From the NCBI RefSeq assembly GCF_905404315.1, contig NC_066275.1, positions 3,658,001 to 3,722,000 on the forward strand: a stretch of 64,000 nucleotides of DNA, in the 5' to 3' direction. The notes under the pieces were generated by a model that saw only the letters and a list, made by a program, of their open reading frames with translations, had not been told where the DNA came from and searched no databases. The position numbers and the translations under genes are program-made. Positions 45,318-56,238 of this stretch are shown one piece after another. The DNA comes from Leptidea sinapis. Taxonomy: Eukaryota > Arthropoda > Insecta > Lepidoptera > Pieridae. The number at the start of each line of letters is the position of its first letter. Position 1 is the first letter of the stretch.

Positions 45318-45410
45318 ATCAAATCAAATCAAAATCACTTTATTCATGTAGGTCACGGAATTGACACTTAGGAATGGCAAAAAATTTTTTTTTTACATTC
45401 GACCGTTATA
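45318..45410 (-). mobile_element. probable LINE 3' terminus
   Basis: AATCAAATCAAAATCACTTT, then ATTCATGTAGGTCACGGAAT and TGACACTTAGGAATGGC. The words resemble the reversed 3' UTR of a common lepidopteran Jockey-type LINE. Confidence 0.4.
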
Positions 45411-45625
45411 TGTATTAAGTATTAACTACGATTATTGATATCGTAGACACCGGGCAAGTTTGATGCTGATTGTGAATTACGCAGTTATAAAAAAATTCGC
45501 TTCGTTGGAGTGTTGAACAGCAAACCTAAATAAGAATTTCTCTATGGACTATAGATGTGCTATGGCGGCACGTCTAATAAACCGTCTTGGGTTTCCTTCT
45601 TCATGTCTCCCGCGTTAGTTGTTTA

Positions 45626-45908
45626 TTTTTTTATGTGAATAAGGGATGAGACAAGCAGGGCGTTCAGCTGATGGTAATTGATACGCCCTGCCCCTTACAT
45701 TGCATTGCCACTCAGGAATCTTGAAAAACTCTGAACGGCACTTCAATTGCGCTCGTCACCTTGATACATAAGATGTTAAGTCTCATTTGCCTAGTGATTT
45801 GTTACACAATAATACTTACACTATACTGTTTCACGGCAGAAAACGGCGCCGTATTGGTACCTATAATCTAGCCGGCATCCTGTGCAAAGGTACCTACCTC
45901 CCACTGGT
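45626..45908 (-). mobile_element. SINE-like element A, copy 14
   Basis: Reverse copy from TTTTTTATGTGAATAAGGGA to CCTCCCACTGGT. The central hairpin has lost part of its loop, and the block before TGCTTACACA is deleted. Confidence 0.88.
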
Positions 45909-46450
45909 AAATGCCCTTAGTCGTCTCTTAAGATACTCTTGAGCAGGGGTGCTCAAACGGTCGATCGGGATCGACAGGTCGATCGCGAGTGCTTTTTGAG
46001 TAGATCTCGAGAAAAAAATCCGGTATAATAAACTAAAATCGGTAATTACGTAACATCTTATGAAAAGTATGCTCAGGACATGCAGTGTCACGCTTCAACA
46101 TCCAAAGTCACTATTTAGTTAAGCTAAGAACTTAAGAACGCGTTTGTTTTGTAAAAACCAATAAACTCGCAATTTTGAATAATAATTATGAGTTTTTTCA
46201 TTGACATTTAAGAGCAGACCTACACTTACCTTGACTAAAAAATGCACATTTTGCGCAAAACTAATATCTATGTCATCGTGACACTACCTAGACGACAATC
46301 CTTCATCACACATACTTGAAGCCTCTCAGAGCCGATCGATCGTAGTCTACAAATTTTGAGGTAGATCGCCAGCAGTTCAAGCTTGAGCACTCCTGCTCTT
46401 GAGCATGGAACTTCCCTATTATTGTTATGCCCCGGGGAAGCACAAGGCAA
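45909..46450 (-). mobile_element. LINE 5' region fragment, split by hAT-like element
   Basis: Removing the element at 45944-46395 joins ATGCCCTTAGTCGTCTCTTA and AGATACTCTTGAG to CATGGAACTTCCCTATTATT and GTTATGCCCCGGGGAAGCAC. On the minus strand this encodes PCASPG, a word also found in the LINE leader at 34446-34643. Confidence 0.55.
45936..46403. mobile_element. hAT-like MITE with perfect 8-bp duplication
   Basis: The element 45944-46395 (452 bp) begins CAGGGGTGCTCAA and ends with the inverse of CAGGAGTGCTCAA (12 of 13 match). CTCTTGAG flanks it exactly on both sides (45936-45943, 46396-46403). The CAGGG start and 8-bp duplication are typical of hAT transposons. Subterminal GATCGATC-type words (GGTCGATCGGGATCGACAGG) are present at both ends. 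No transposase is encoded. Confidence 0.9.
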
Positions 46451-46649
46451 AATTGCTTGGTTCTAGCTAAGTTTTATTACTATACTGGCCCAATCTAACA
46501 ATACTTACCTATAGCTTTTGATGATTTAGAAGTCAGCAATAACATGCGTAAAATTTTTGATAAAATTTAATTAAGTTTATCTAAGCTTGAAATGCTATTT
46601 TCGGCTTTTTCAATAAGTGCTCTATATATATATTGAGAGAAAACCTTTT

Positions 46650-46985
46650 TGTAGAAGAGACGGGCCGGCAAACGAGCGTACGATTTATCTGATGGTAAAT
46701 GGTCAGACGACCACACATGCTTACAATATTAGAGGATTCACAGGAGCATTGCCGGCTATTTATTGAATTCCACCGGAAAAATCTTGAAGTGTTATTAAAT
46801 TATCTGGATGCGTTCTTGCCACGCTCTGACAGAATGGTTGTAGAATGCTGAAAGAACTTTCCTTCTGAAATGAGTCTAGGTCGATATGAGAAAAAACGCA
46901 TTGGTACTCTCTATCTCAAGATATGCCGACATATTTTAATGTTTTACCATCTACTGACACTAAGCTACTTTGCTGTCCCTTTCCT
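46650..46985 (-). mobile_element. LINE/SINE-type repeat with shared tail
   Basis: GGCAAACGAGCGTACGATTT, ATCTGATGGTAAATGGTCAG and GGAGCATTGCCGGC follow the order of the reversed LINE tail, but with the ATCTGATGGTAA word of the A-family tail. Further in, CACGCTCTGACAGAATGGTT and AAAGAACTTTCCTTCTGAAA look like another lepidopteran repeat unit. Confidence 0.5.
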
Positions 46986-47211
46986 TGAAAGAAACAAATT
47001 TATTTGGGAAACATTTGGTGAGTGAACAGTAGAACACTAAACACCGGAAGTTACCGCCATTGGTCGTTACCACGTCTCCAGATAAGGGGAAGATTTATGT
47101 TTACATAACATATTCCGGTGGTTTGTTATAAAGTCTTACGATACATGACGAAATTGAAATAGATTTTTTGGACTATTTTAATTGCAATAAATTGGTTATC
47201 CTATATGGTAT

Positions 47212-47712
47212 ACTAGGTTTTACCTGCGACTTCGCCCGCGTTTAATAGTTACTTTGGGCAATTTCTTTTTAATTTTACTTATAGGATACTTTTCAGATAA
47301 TACACATACGAACTGCTCTTTCCGTTGCTGGCGGCACTCTTCTATGATACAGCGGATATCCCTTGTCATTGTGGACAATCTCTTTAATAGTATTTCCCTG
47401 TGAACTTTAATCTCCTATTTCATTCTCATGTAGGTCAAAGTTTCAAAAATGCTCGAACAAATGTTTATAAATTATTTCTTATCAAGTGGCTAAGTACAAA
47501 GTTTCATAGTTTTATCTTCGATACTAACGAATTTCCATACAAACTGCCATCCCCTATTTCAACCCCTCCATTTATTTTTTCATAATAAAAGGTAGCCTCT
47601 GTCCTTTTTCAATCTCTAGTCTAACCCTGTACTAAATTATATCAAAATTGATTTGGTGGTTTAGGCGTGAAAGCATAACAAACAAACTTACATTTATAAT
47701 ATTAGTAGGGAT
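47212..47712 (+). repeat. insect 'ACTAG...TATAATATTAGTAG' repeat
   Basis: It opens ACTAGGTTTTACCTGCGACT and TCGCCCGCGTTTAATAG. It closes TTTAGGCGTGAAAGCATAAC, ACATTTATAATATTAGTAGG. This start and end pair is typical of a widespread, poorly classified insect repeat. A shorter relative is at 51538-51735. The 61-codon frame inside is not a gene. Confidence 0.55.
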
Positions 47713-47936
47713 GTACCTATTTTCTTAAAATGTTATATTTATTTCATGAAGAGACTAAAGATGGAATAATTATTTATTTGTAGACTAGGGGGCAAGCGTC
47801 ATAATACTTAAGTACTCAAATAATATTTAACATACGTTTCCCACAAAGAACTGCGTATCGCAGAAATCTACAATGGGTCGTCATACTACTTCTCATCGAA
47901 GCTACATTTAGCACCACAAAGCTTCATAATTCGCAA

Positions 47937-48227
47937 TTTTTTTATGATAATAAGGGACGAGACGAGTAGGACGTTCATCTAATGGTAATTGATACGGCTT
48001 GCCCATTACAATGTAGTGCCGCGCAGGATTCTGATTGGCACCACAATTGCGCTCGTCTCCTTGAGACATAAGATGTTGAGTCTCATTTTCCCAGTAATTT
48101 CTAGCTACAGCGCCCTTCAGACCGAAACACAATAATGCCTACACATTACTGCTTCACGGCAGAAAAAGGCGCCGTTGTGGTGCCCAAAGTCTAGCCGGCA
48201 TCCTGTTCAAAGGAGCCTATCCCTGGT
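47937..48227 (-). mobile_element. SINE-like element A, copy 15
   Basis: Reverse copy from AATTTTTTTATGATAATAAG to GAGCCTATCCCTGGT. The loop and one arm of the central hairpin are deleted, and the remaining sequence is otherwise collinear. Confidence 0.9.
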
Positions 48228-48264
48228 AAGGCCTGTTGTTTAAGGCCGAAAACCTTTTAAAGGT

Positions 48265-48396
48265 TGAAGTTTCAGGTCATGAGCGCAGTCGCGGTGCTGC
48301 TCACAATTTTGGGGTTCTCAAGAATGCTGGGCAGGGCTTATCACTTACAATCAGTTAAAAACCTTGCACTTCTGGCCCCATCTCATTATAAAGACA
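48265..48396 (+). mobile_element. SINE-like element A, copy 16 (decayed)
   Basis: AAGTTTCAGGTCATGAGCGC, AGTCGCGGTGCTGCTCACAA and TTTTGGGGTTCTCAAGAATG, then GGGCAGGGCTTATCACTTAC. It has the middle and end of the element without the head, and the A-tail is not clear. Confidence 0.6.
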
Positions 48397-48620
48397 AGGC
48401 AAAACTTGATAATCGTCTCATCACCGATTCATCATCATCGCTTATCCCTTTTTGTACGGAAAGTACTAAACGCATGGGAAATTCACGAAATCTTGACGCA
48501 GTATTATGGTTTCATTCAGTCTTCAATTATTCTGATGAAACAAAGCAATTAACAAATACTTAGCACTAGATTTTTTTTTAAAATACCAAAAAAATATACC
48601 TATATATATATAAACATATA
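48397..48620. other. no gene seen
   Basis: The 99-codon frame from 48264 reads out of SINE-like copy 16 and is not supported as a gene. Confidence 0.4.
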
Positions 48621-48912
48621 TAGGAGAACTAAAGTTACCGACATAGGCCAAATTATTGCGAAACTGAAGTGGCAGTGGGCAGGGAACATAGTTCGACGGA
48701 CAGATGGCTGTTGGGGCAGTAAAATCCTCGAATGGCGACCAAGTACAGGAAAACGCAGTGTTGGTAGGCCCCCCACAAAATGGACCGACGATTTGGTCAA
48801 GATCGCCGGAATACGTTGGATAAGGACAGCGCAGGACCGATCGTCGTAGAACTCTTTGGGGGAGGCCTTTGTCCAGCAGTGGACGTCGTCCGGCTGATGA
48901 TGATGATGAAAC
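48621..48912 (+). pseudogene. RTE-type LINE 3' end (copy 7)
   Basis: Encodes RRTKVTDIGQIIAKLKWQWA, GNIVRRTDGCWGSKILEWRP, STGKRSVGRPPTKWTDDLVK and IAGIRWIRTAQDRSS, then an in-frame stop where relatives have tryptophan, and continues NSLGEAFVQQW. It ends GGCTGATGATGATGATGAAA. AAACATATA before and AAACAAATATA after may be a degraded target duplication. Confidence 0.8.
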
Positions 48913-49353
48913 AAATATAAATTCCCATCGTTCAGCGAGAAGCGAGACATTATAATGCTAGCAATATTATCACATAATACAGACATAAAATAATTGAGTG
49001 ACTGTGTACGTCATACTGTCGGGAACCAAACAGGCGATACGTGAGTAGACTACTAATTAGTCTAGGCGTTTAAAATTCGTACTAGTATGTATAAACTTAT
49101 ACGTACAGTCGAGATTGCGAGGCGAATAACGAAGCACAGTATTTGATTGGCTTATTATCGTTGAACATGTTAATAAAGGTTCCACGATGGTATGCATCAA
49201 AGAAGACACTACTATCATTACATACACTGTAAGTTAAATTAAGGGCAACTATTTAGCGGGAGAGCAAATAAGTCTCTCTTTCTCAAAGAGGTTTTATAAC
49301 TCTTTACCAAACTCATTGCCCATTGGACATAGAAATGTAAAGCCTAAATACAT
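48913..49353. other. no gene seen
   Basis: No frame or repeat supported between the RTE end and SINE-like copy 17. Confidence 0.4.
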
Positions 49354-49653
49354 ATTATTTTATGATAATAAGGGACGAGACGGACGTTCAGCTGATGGTA
49401 ATTGATACGCGCTGCCCATAACAATGCAGTGCCGCTCAGGATTCTTGAAAAACCCAAAAATTCTGAGCGGCACTACAATTGCGCTCGTCACCTTGAGACA
49501 TTAGATGTTAAGTCTCATTTGCCCAGTAATATCACTAGCTACGGCTCCGTTCAGACCGAAACACAGTAATTCTTACACATTACTGCTTCACGGAAGCACT
49601 ATTCGCCGTTGTGGTACCCATAATCTAGCCGGCATCCTGTGCAAAGGAGCCTC
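49354..49653 (-). mobile_element. SINE-like element A, copy 17
   Basis: Reverse copy from ATTTTATGATAATAAGGGAC to CAAAGGAGCCTCATCCTGC. The central hairpin arms GTGCCGCTCAG and CTGAGCGGCAC are both intact. Confidence 0.92.
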
Positions 49654-49983
49654 ATCCTGCTAGAGTGTGAGGCAATTGTTATTGCGAGAACGGAATGCCT
49701 TGAAACCCTAACTCTTGAGGAAGAAAACATGCCAATGAGAATTCAACGCCTCATGAAACTAATAAGTGTTACGTTATTGAAGATTTATATAACTCTAGCT
49801 CAGGGATGCCAATCGTAATCCCTATGTTTTAGCGTCTATTTCCAATCCTCCAAGTGAATGTGAAACAAAAGACGTGCTTTAAGCACATGCAGGTCCGCGA
49901 AGTTCAGTGCAATATCCTACAAACCCTAACATTAAAATGGTGTGTGTTTAAAACCGTACGATAAAAATTAAAAGTTCATCAAG
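49654..49983. other. no gene seen
   Basis: Spacer between a reverse and a forward A-family copy. Confidence 0.4.
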
Positions 49984-50079
49984 GTGTAGCTAGTGAAATT
50001 ACTGGGCAATTGAGACTTAACATCTTATGTCTCAAGGTGACGAGCGCAATTGCTCGTCCCTTATTTTCATAAAAAAAAG
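49984..50079 (+). mobile_element. SINE-like element A, copy 18, internally deleted
   Basis: Starts mid-element at GTGTAGCTAGTGAAATTACT and jumps from GAGCGCAATTG straight to CTCGTCCCTTATTTTCAT with an A-tail. The whole central hairpin and the tail-proximal block are gone. Confidence 0.88.
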
Positions 50080-50468
50080 AAAAAAGGTGATGATACTATT
50101 AGTATAATTTTTTTTCTTCTATATTCATAAAGTAATTTATCTACCCAAGCAAGCGTTACAGGTCAGTCTCATTCAAAACCCACAATATAATGTGTTCAAC
50201 ATGCCTTAGGAACTTTTATCTTCAAAAACAATGTTGCCTAATACAGATACATAAAACCCTATTAACTGTCTTACTATAACCACATGCCCGTAACACATCC
50301 TCTCTGAATGTGGTCCATTAATGCGTAAACGTAGCATCTGAGAAAACCAATTCTTCAACCACTTGAGATGTGTCAGCTCACTGCAAAAGATAAAATAAGA
50401 TTCATGAAAAGAATCAATCTTAGCACATTAGATCACATTGGTCGCAGTAAAACAGGACTGCACTGAAC
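50080..50468. other. no gene seen
   Basis: No supported feature. Confidence 0.4.
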
Positions 50469-50751
50469 TTTTTTCATGACAATAAGGGACGAGACGAGCA
50501 GGACGTTCAGCTGATGGTAATTGATACGCCCTGGCCATTACAATGCAATGCCGCTAAGGATTCTTCAAAAAACCCAAAAATTCTGAGCGGCACTACAATA
50601 ATTGTCCTCGTCACCTTGAGATATAAGGTGTTACGTCTGCCCAGTAATTTTACACAATAATGCTTACACATTACTGCTTCATGGCAGAAATAGGCGCCGT
50701 TGTGGTACCCATAATCTAGCCGGCATCCTGTGCAAGGGAGCCTCCACTGGT
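50469..50751 (-). mobile_element. SINE-like element A, copy 19
   Basis: Reverse copy from TTTTTTCATGACAATAAGGG to GAGCCTCCACTGGT. The ACTAGCTACGGCGCCC block is deleted. The 134-codon minus-strand frame crossing it is a by-product. Confidence 0.9.
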
Positions 50752-51537
50752 TTACTAACAAAAGTAACTTTACTAAAGCCGCTTTACTTGCCATAACCAT
50801 ATGCCAATTCTTAATGTCTTTTAACGTACTAGAATGTTTTAGTACATACGAAAGATTTATATACAAGCACGACTCGCTCTTGGCCATTTTATTGAAACAC
50901 ATCACATACACATAGTAACATTGACCTCGAATAAGTTTTGAAACAAATCTGCGTGCTCGACGGGCAAATCGTTAAAAAACCCGCAACATGAAAATTGAGA
51001 CGAAACCTATTATTATGTTGAATTAAGCTTTCTGCTTCTGTTTTGTACAATTCATTATGTTAATTTGTATTCCGAGGGTTTGTTTTCATTTTATTCACTT
51101 TTATATCGGCTTTAAGGGAACAGTCGACTCAATTATAACGCAGAATTAATTGGACTCTTAATTGTTTGTTTCATATCACCTGAATAAAAATAAAGAATTG
51201 TTTAAAAAGTTGCAGCAAACATTTTATGTTCTTTTTAGTTCCTTAAGGCTTAGATAGTTAATAGTCTCTTGCTTTTAAACAACCGATAAAAACAGACCAC
51301 GAATATTAGTTTAGTGTGCGTGACAAGCTACGTTTACACTCGCGATTTGTGTGACATTTTGTGTTAGTTTGCGTGAATTGCTCTAAATAGAGGTTAGTTC
51401 TAACCTAAATTTTCTTTCGACATTTTCACAGCTCTCATAGTCTATCTAGGCGTATAAATGATCCAAGCCTTAAGGTATATTTTGTTTTAAACTACTTAAC
51501 AACAACGTCACCGAACATATTTAATTTATATTTTAAA
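50752..51537. other. no gene seen
   Basis: A 61-codon frame at 50730-50915 and AT-rich DNA; no motif. Confidence 0.4.
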
Positions 51538-51735
51538 CTAGCTGACCCGGCAAACGTTGTTTTGCCATATAAAGTATAATTCACGCGATAGTTTTATAAA
51601 TAATAGCCCATGTGTTATTCTGGTGTGTAAGCTATATTATTGTAAAGTTTCATCAAAATCCATTCAGTAATTTTTGCGTTAAAGAAGTACAAACATACAT
51701 CCAGACATACAAACTTTCACATTTATAATATTAAT
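51538..51735 (+). repeat. insect 'ACTAGCTGACCCGGC' repeat
   Basis: Opens ACTAGCTGACCCGGCAAACG and TTGTTTTGCCATATAAAG. Closes CCATTCAGTAATTTTTGCG, then ACTTTCACATTTATAATATT. It is a short member of the group at 47212. Confidence 0.6.
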
Positions 51736-52396
51736 AATTATACAATTTAATCAAATGCGATAAAGTTGTTTAAGGGGTACACACGTTGTTGACTGTGGTT
51801 GAATTTAGTTATTTAAGTACTCGGTGACACACAGATAGCATACCTAATATGAAAAAAAACGATAACATTATTATGTCATAAAAGTGTTTTTAGTTTCCAT
51901 TCAAATTAATTAAAATTATTTTAATAATATATGTATTAACAGCAGCCATAGTCTTTGGCACAAAGACACTGCCGGATATCGGACATTGAAAATCGGTTAT
52001 CCTGAAGATCCTGGTAGCAAAAATCGAACAGGCTATATAGATTATTAAATTGACATCAGTACTTGACCTTCTAAATTAATCCGACGTTTTGAAGGTTTGA
52101 AAATCTCTTTCAAATATTCCGTTAGGTAACTACATACAAACAGACATACGTAACAAGCTAATAAAAGTGGGACAGACTGCTTACATGTCATCGGTCATTT
52201 AATCATGTTCAAAGATCACTTAAATAAACAAGTCAAGCTAATAAAAAGCGTTTAATAACCTTAAATGGGCCACACTGTTGAATATTTAACTATGGGAAGA
52301 TTAGGAATAATAGAGCTTGCCATGTCAATAAAATTTTCAATAATAAAGAATATCAAAAACAACCATCTGTATAGTTTTAGGTTACTGACACTTAAG
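51736..52396. other. no gene seen
   Basis: AT-rich; nothing matched. Confidence 0.4.
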
Positions 52397-52536
52397 CTGT
52401 AAACACATGTTCGGATTTGGTTCGGGCGAACCATCGGACGCGGTCCATTTTCGATGGTATGTCGTATTCTCAAAATTATTATTTCTATTTAGATCTAGCC
52501 GTACCAAATCCGACCTTGTTTTTAGGCCTATTAGTT
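52397..52536. mobile_element. MITE related to 26769-27237
   Basis: TAAACACATGTTCGGATTTG with GTTCGGGCGAACCATCGGAC at the left, and CCGTACCAAATCCGACCTTG with TTTTTAGGCC at the right. It is a short version without the RTE insertion. Confidence 0.65.
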
Positions 52537-53619
52537 TAGTGACGTGAGAATTGTTAAGATTGGCCCACGCGTTTGGTCTCCAGACTAGAGCCATTAAAAG
52601 AATAAACCACAACACATACATAAACACGTTATCTTAAATATACATTTCGCAGTTGGGTGACACTGATTCTAGACAAAACTGAGAATATCAAATTCTATTT
52701 TTAAAAAATTCTAAATTTTAAACACGAGATCGAGATGATTGTTACAAAGGCAATTTTAGAGAATTGACTGCCACAAACTTTAAGGAATTTAATACAAATT
52801 TCAAACAAGTTTAAATCAGACTTGTATTCAATGCCTTACTTCTTCAATTATTATACTAAAACTCTGTTGTTAAAGAGAATTTAGCAACAGATTCTTAGTA
52901 TAATATAGATTTAGGGAGTTAATAGAAGCCATTTAAACCGCTATACTTATTTTTGTTTCAATTTTGATTTAATTTAATAGACTTTAGAATAGAAAATAAG
53001 ATATTTTAACTAATACGTCAGCGAACAGGAAAATCCGTACAATAAACTTAAGACATAATATAGGGTTTACAACAAAAGCATATTGATGCAATGTATCGCT
53101 CGGAACGGCTTCAATACTTCACTCGAAACGTAAAAAAGCCTTCAATTATCTCATAAGGGCCATTAAACGATTAAAATTTAACCGAACCAGATTCTGATGG
53201 CTTAGCGCTAGCACGCATATGTTAAGGACCCAACACATCAGACGGGATAGATTCTGTTTATAGTTTTAGATTAGTAGAAACTAGATAACATTTAAATATT
53301 AAAATATTGTATACTCATTTTGATTTTGATGAATATTAATCCGAAAACCACACATTGGTGAGAATCGAACCGTGCCTGTCGCAGTCGTGCTCGAAAGTCC
53401 AAGGTAGATACATTTTTAAAAAGCATATTACTGATAGGCTTCAGAACACGGTCATCAAGTAATTTATTACATAACGCATGGTCACCGCACTGATTAGACG
53501 CTAATCGCGGGGTCTGGAAGTAGGAAGACCAATAGACGAAACTGTCGGCGCTTGCGCTAAAGTAACTAAATAGAATGAATAGGAAATAATGATAATGCTC
53601 TGTATGTTCATAGGTACAT
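52537..53619. other. no gene seen; tRNA-like scrap
   Basis: On the minus strand near 53350-53400 CACGGTTCGATTCTCACC is a box B-like word. It is isolated and does not fold. Confidence 0.35.
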
Positions 53620-54060
53620 TAAGGAATTTGCTAGAAACTGCGACAATCATAATGTTAACACTAGGAACGAACATAAACTTGTTATGCCTACAACTCGGTT
53701 AGGTCGAGTTAGTAAGTCTTTTAGTGGGCGATGTATATATGCTCGTATAAAATGATCCCAGAAAATGAAAAAAAAGTGGTAAAGGTTAATATAACATAAC
53801 TAAATGATTTTTTTAATGACACCACAGATTGGGAATGGAGCGAACACACTCAGGCTCAATAAGCATATAAGTTTTTTTTTGTACTATAATAGGTACATTG
53901 TAATCCATACTTTTATAAAAAAAATCCCTCTGAGTTTCTTGCGCCCGTTCTTCTCGGTCCGAGATCCTCTGTTTAATATTTTTCGTTTCTCACTGTGTAA
54001 AAGACCTTCCAATATTGTGCGGTGAGTGTAAAGTCATCTTAACATGTAATCTGTATAGCG
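53620..54060 (+). pseudogene. decayed LINE C-terminus and 3' UTR
   Basis: Encodes EFARNCDNHNVNTRNEHKLV, MPTTRLGRVSKSFSGRCIYA and RIK before a stop. It is collinear with the minus-strand copy at 35340-36080 (EFARNCHNHNVNTRNRHKFI...), so both belong to one family. The 3' UTR word CTCTGAGTTTCTTGCGCCCG lies at 53930 and matches that copy's CCGCTGAGTTTGTTGCGCCC. Confidence 0.65.
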
Positions 54061-54090
54061 TGGCAGTAGTTTAGTGAATGATGTATAATT

Positions 54091-54121
54091 GGGCCGGGGG
54101 TCGTGAGGGTGGGGGGTGGGG
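54091..54121 (+). other. G-rich run, potential G-quadruplex
   Basis: GGGCCGGGGG, GAGGG and GGGGGGTGGGG lie within 31 bases on the plus strand, giving at least four runs of three or more G with short loops. Confidence 0.6.
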
Positions 54122-54239
54122 TATCGAGGTAGCTCACCCTCGTAGAGAGGACCTCGCCCGATAACGGGTTATCATGATAGTGTGGCGCCCAACGCTTTTT
54201 GATTTAGTTTTAATGGGAAGATATAAATTATTATACCAA

Positions 54240-54516
54240 ATGCCTGCAATTATCCGGCCTTTTTTTATACCATGAAGTTTGAGTATAACCCAACAACACA
54301 ACATAACATGTACATATATTATTACTAGTAGCCTTGTATGTACTTGTAGCCTTTTTATAGATGTTAGTATGTAGGTATTAATTGAATTTAATGTTTAGTT
54401 TATATTATATTTATTTTGTAAAATACTAACATAAGGCGTAAACTAAAACAATGCATTGAAGTCAAACCTCTGTGGTTTTTAGAATGTTTCATATTTTGTA
54501 ATAAAAAAAATATAAT
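54240..54516. other. no gene seen
   Basis: AT-rich up to the target duplication of the LINE tail. Confidence 0.4.
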
Positions 54517-54643
54517 CTTTATAATTTTTTTTTTTATTGAATAGGAGGACAAACGAGCGTACGGGTCACCTGTTGTTAAGTGATCACCGCCGCCCATACT
54601 CTCTTGCAACACCAGAGGAATCTTGTAATAACACCTTTATAAT
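54517..54643 (-). mobile_element. very short Jockey-like LINE insertion
   Basis: Flanked by CTTTATAAT at 54517-54525 and 54635-54643. Between them lie a T-run, AATAGGAGGACAAACGAGCG, TACGGGTCACC and GATCACCGCCGCCCATACTC to CACCAGAGGAATC. Twelve bases (TTGTAATAACAC) then do not belong to the LINE consensus. This is an extremely 5'-truncated insertion of under 110 bp. Confidence 0.8.
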
Positions 54644-55141
54644 TCACTATTTGTGATTAAGCAACACCATGCATTAAATTATTATTAAGTAGCTATTTTT
54701 GTTTTCGTACGCAGTTGCCGTGATATTATAATGTTGTAAATTTCATTGTCATTATTTCTTTAAAAAAAAATATTGAAATTGGTACCAAAAAAAATGTGAA
54801 TAAATTTTATATCTTCCTATTATTTATTATATTATTTCCTATTATTTTATCCTTCCTTTATAAATATTCCTGAATAACCTACATGTATTGTAAGATAATA
54901 AAAATATTTTGAACAATATTAACTTCTCATTTAATTAATAAAAAAACAAAAATTGTTTGTTTATCGGTCACCACGCTCAAAAAGTGTAACTTGAATTAAT
55001 ATCAAAGAAAAAAAAATCAAAGGTAAAAAATGCTACATAAATAAAATAAATAAATAATTATAATTGCATGAGTTGATAAAAAATGCTATACAATAGCTTT
55101 ACCGCGGGAGTCCCCGAGTGCCACACGTCTTTTTTTATTTC
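54644..55141. other. no gene seen
   Basis: Strongly AT-rich, many A-runs. Confidence 0.4.
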
Positions 55142-55458
55142 TTTATTTTAATGAAAATTAGGGATGAAACGAGCAGGGCGTTCAGTTGGTGGTAATTGAG
55201 ACGCCCTGCCCATAACAATGCAGTGCCGCTCAGGATTCTTGAAAACGTTAACATAAAAATTATTAGCGGCAATACAATTGCGCTCGTCACCGTGAGACAA
55301 AAATGTTAAATCTCATTTGACAATAATTTCACTAGCTACGGTCCGCTTTAGAACGAAACACATAAATGCTTACACATTAGTGCTTCACGTCAGAAAAAGG
55401 CGCTGTTGTGGTATCTATAATCTAGCCGGCATCCTATGCAAAGGAGTCTCCTACTGGT
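55142..55458 (-). mobile_element. SINE-like element A, copy 20
   Basis: Reverse copy from TTTATTTTAATGAAAATTAG to GTCTCCTACTGGT, full-length but among the most diverged. Confidence 0.88.
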
Positions 55459-56238
55459 GCACATAAAGCCAACGTGACGCGTCGTGGCTTGAACAACACT
55501 CAACCTACATCCGTTGCTAAGGAGTAAGTTTATCACTATAATCACACCACAAGTTTCTTGAACCTCAGAAGTTGTTTTGAATAATTAACATTATTCAAGT
55601 GGCGCGGTTAATGAAACGCATCCGGATGGATAATGTTTAATTTATTGGCGTGTTCACATTGATAGATTATATGAGTTGATAAAATATTGCATATCCTGTT
55701 TATATTTAAAGTATCTGTACTTACTTAATACTTAGATGATTACAATTGACACATTTAAAAATATTCACTACGAGAAGAATAGATACAGATATTTCTTCAT
55801 CAGGTAATGCGCCTCTAAGACTTTACCAAAAAAAAAACAATTTAGTAGAAAGGTACACTGTTATACCAAGTAGGTATATAATCATTTGTATGATTTTTAT
55901 TGATTTTATGAATTGTAAGTGTGTTCCACATATCCAAGTTGAGTTATGTTACTAATAATTTCACTATTATATGTTACAAAGACAAATTAAAATTCTTCAA
56001 TATGAAAACCGTAGAATTGCAAAGAAATGCATCACAAATTATTTTCTTATATAAATTATATAACAATCAATTAGACTAGCCATTACTTCTATCAAAGATT
56101 GGATTATGTGTTCCACCTTATCATTGTCTTATCAATACATATCTGCCAGTACATGTACGATTTTTCAGAAACAATTATGTTACCTTTTGATAGAAGAGAT
56201 GCGATATTTCCCATTTTATATCCCCAAATTTAAAAATT
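55459..56238. other. no gene seen
   Basis: Contains 67-69-codon frames without motifs. The LINE reading frame that follows becomes recognisable only from about 56240. Confidence 0.4.

Noticed and set aside
50507..50911. 134-codon minus-strand ORF
   Set aside because: It reads through SINE-like copy 19 and adjacent AT-rich DNA.
2010..55458. CRISPR-like or tandem array made of the repeated 300-bp unit
   Set aside because: Copies are in both orientations, irregularly spaced over 53 kb and A-tailed, so they are dispersed retroelements.
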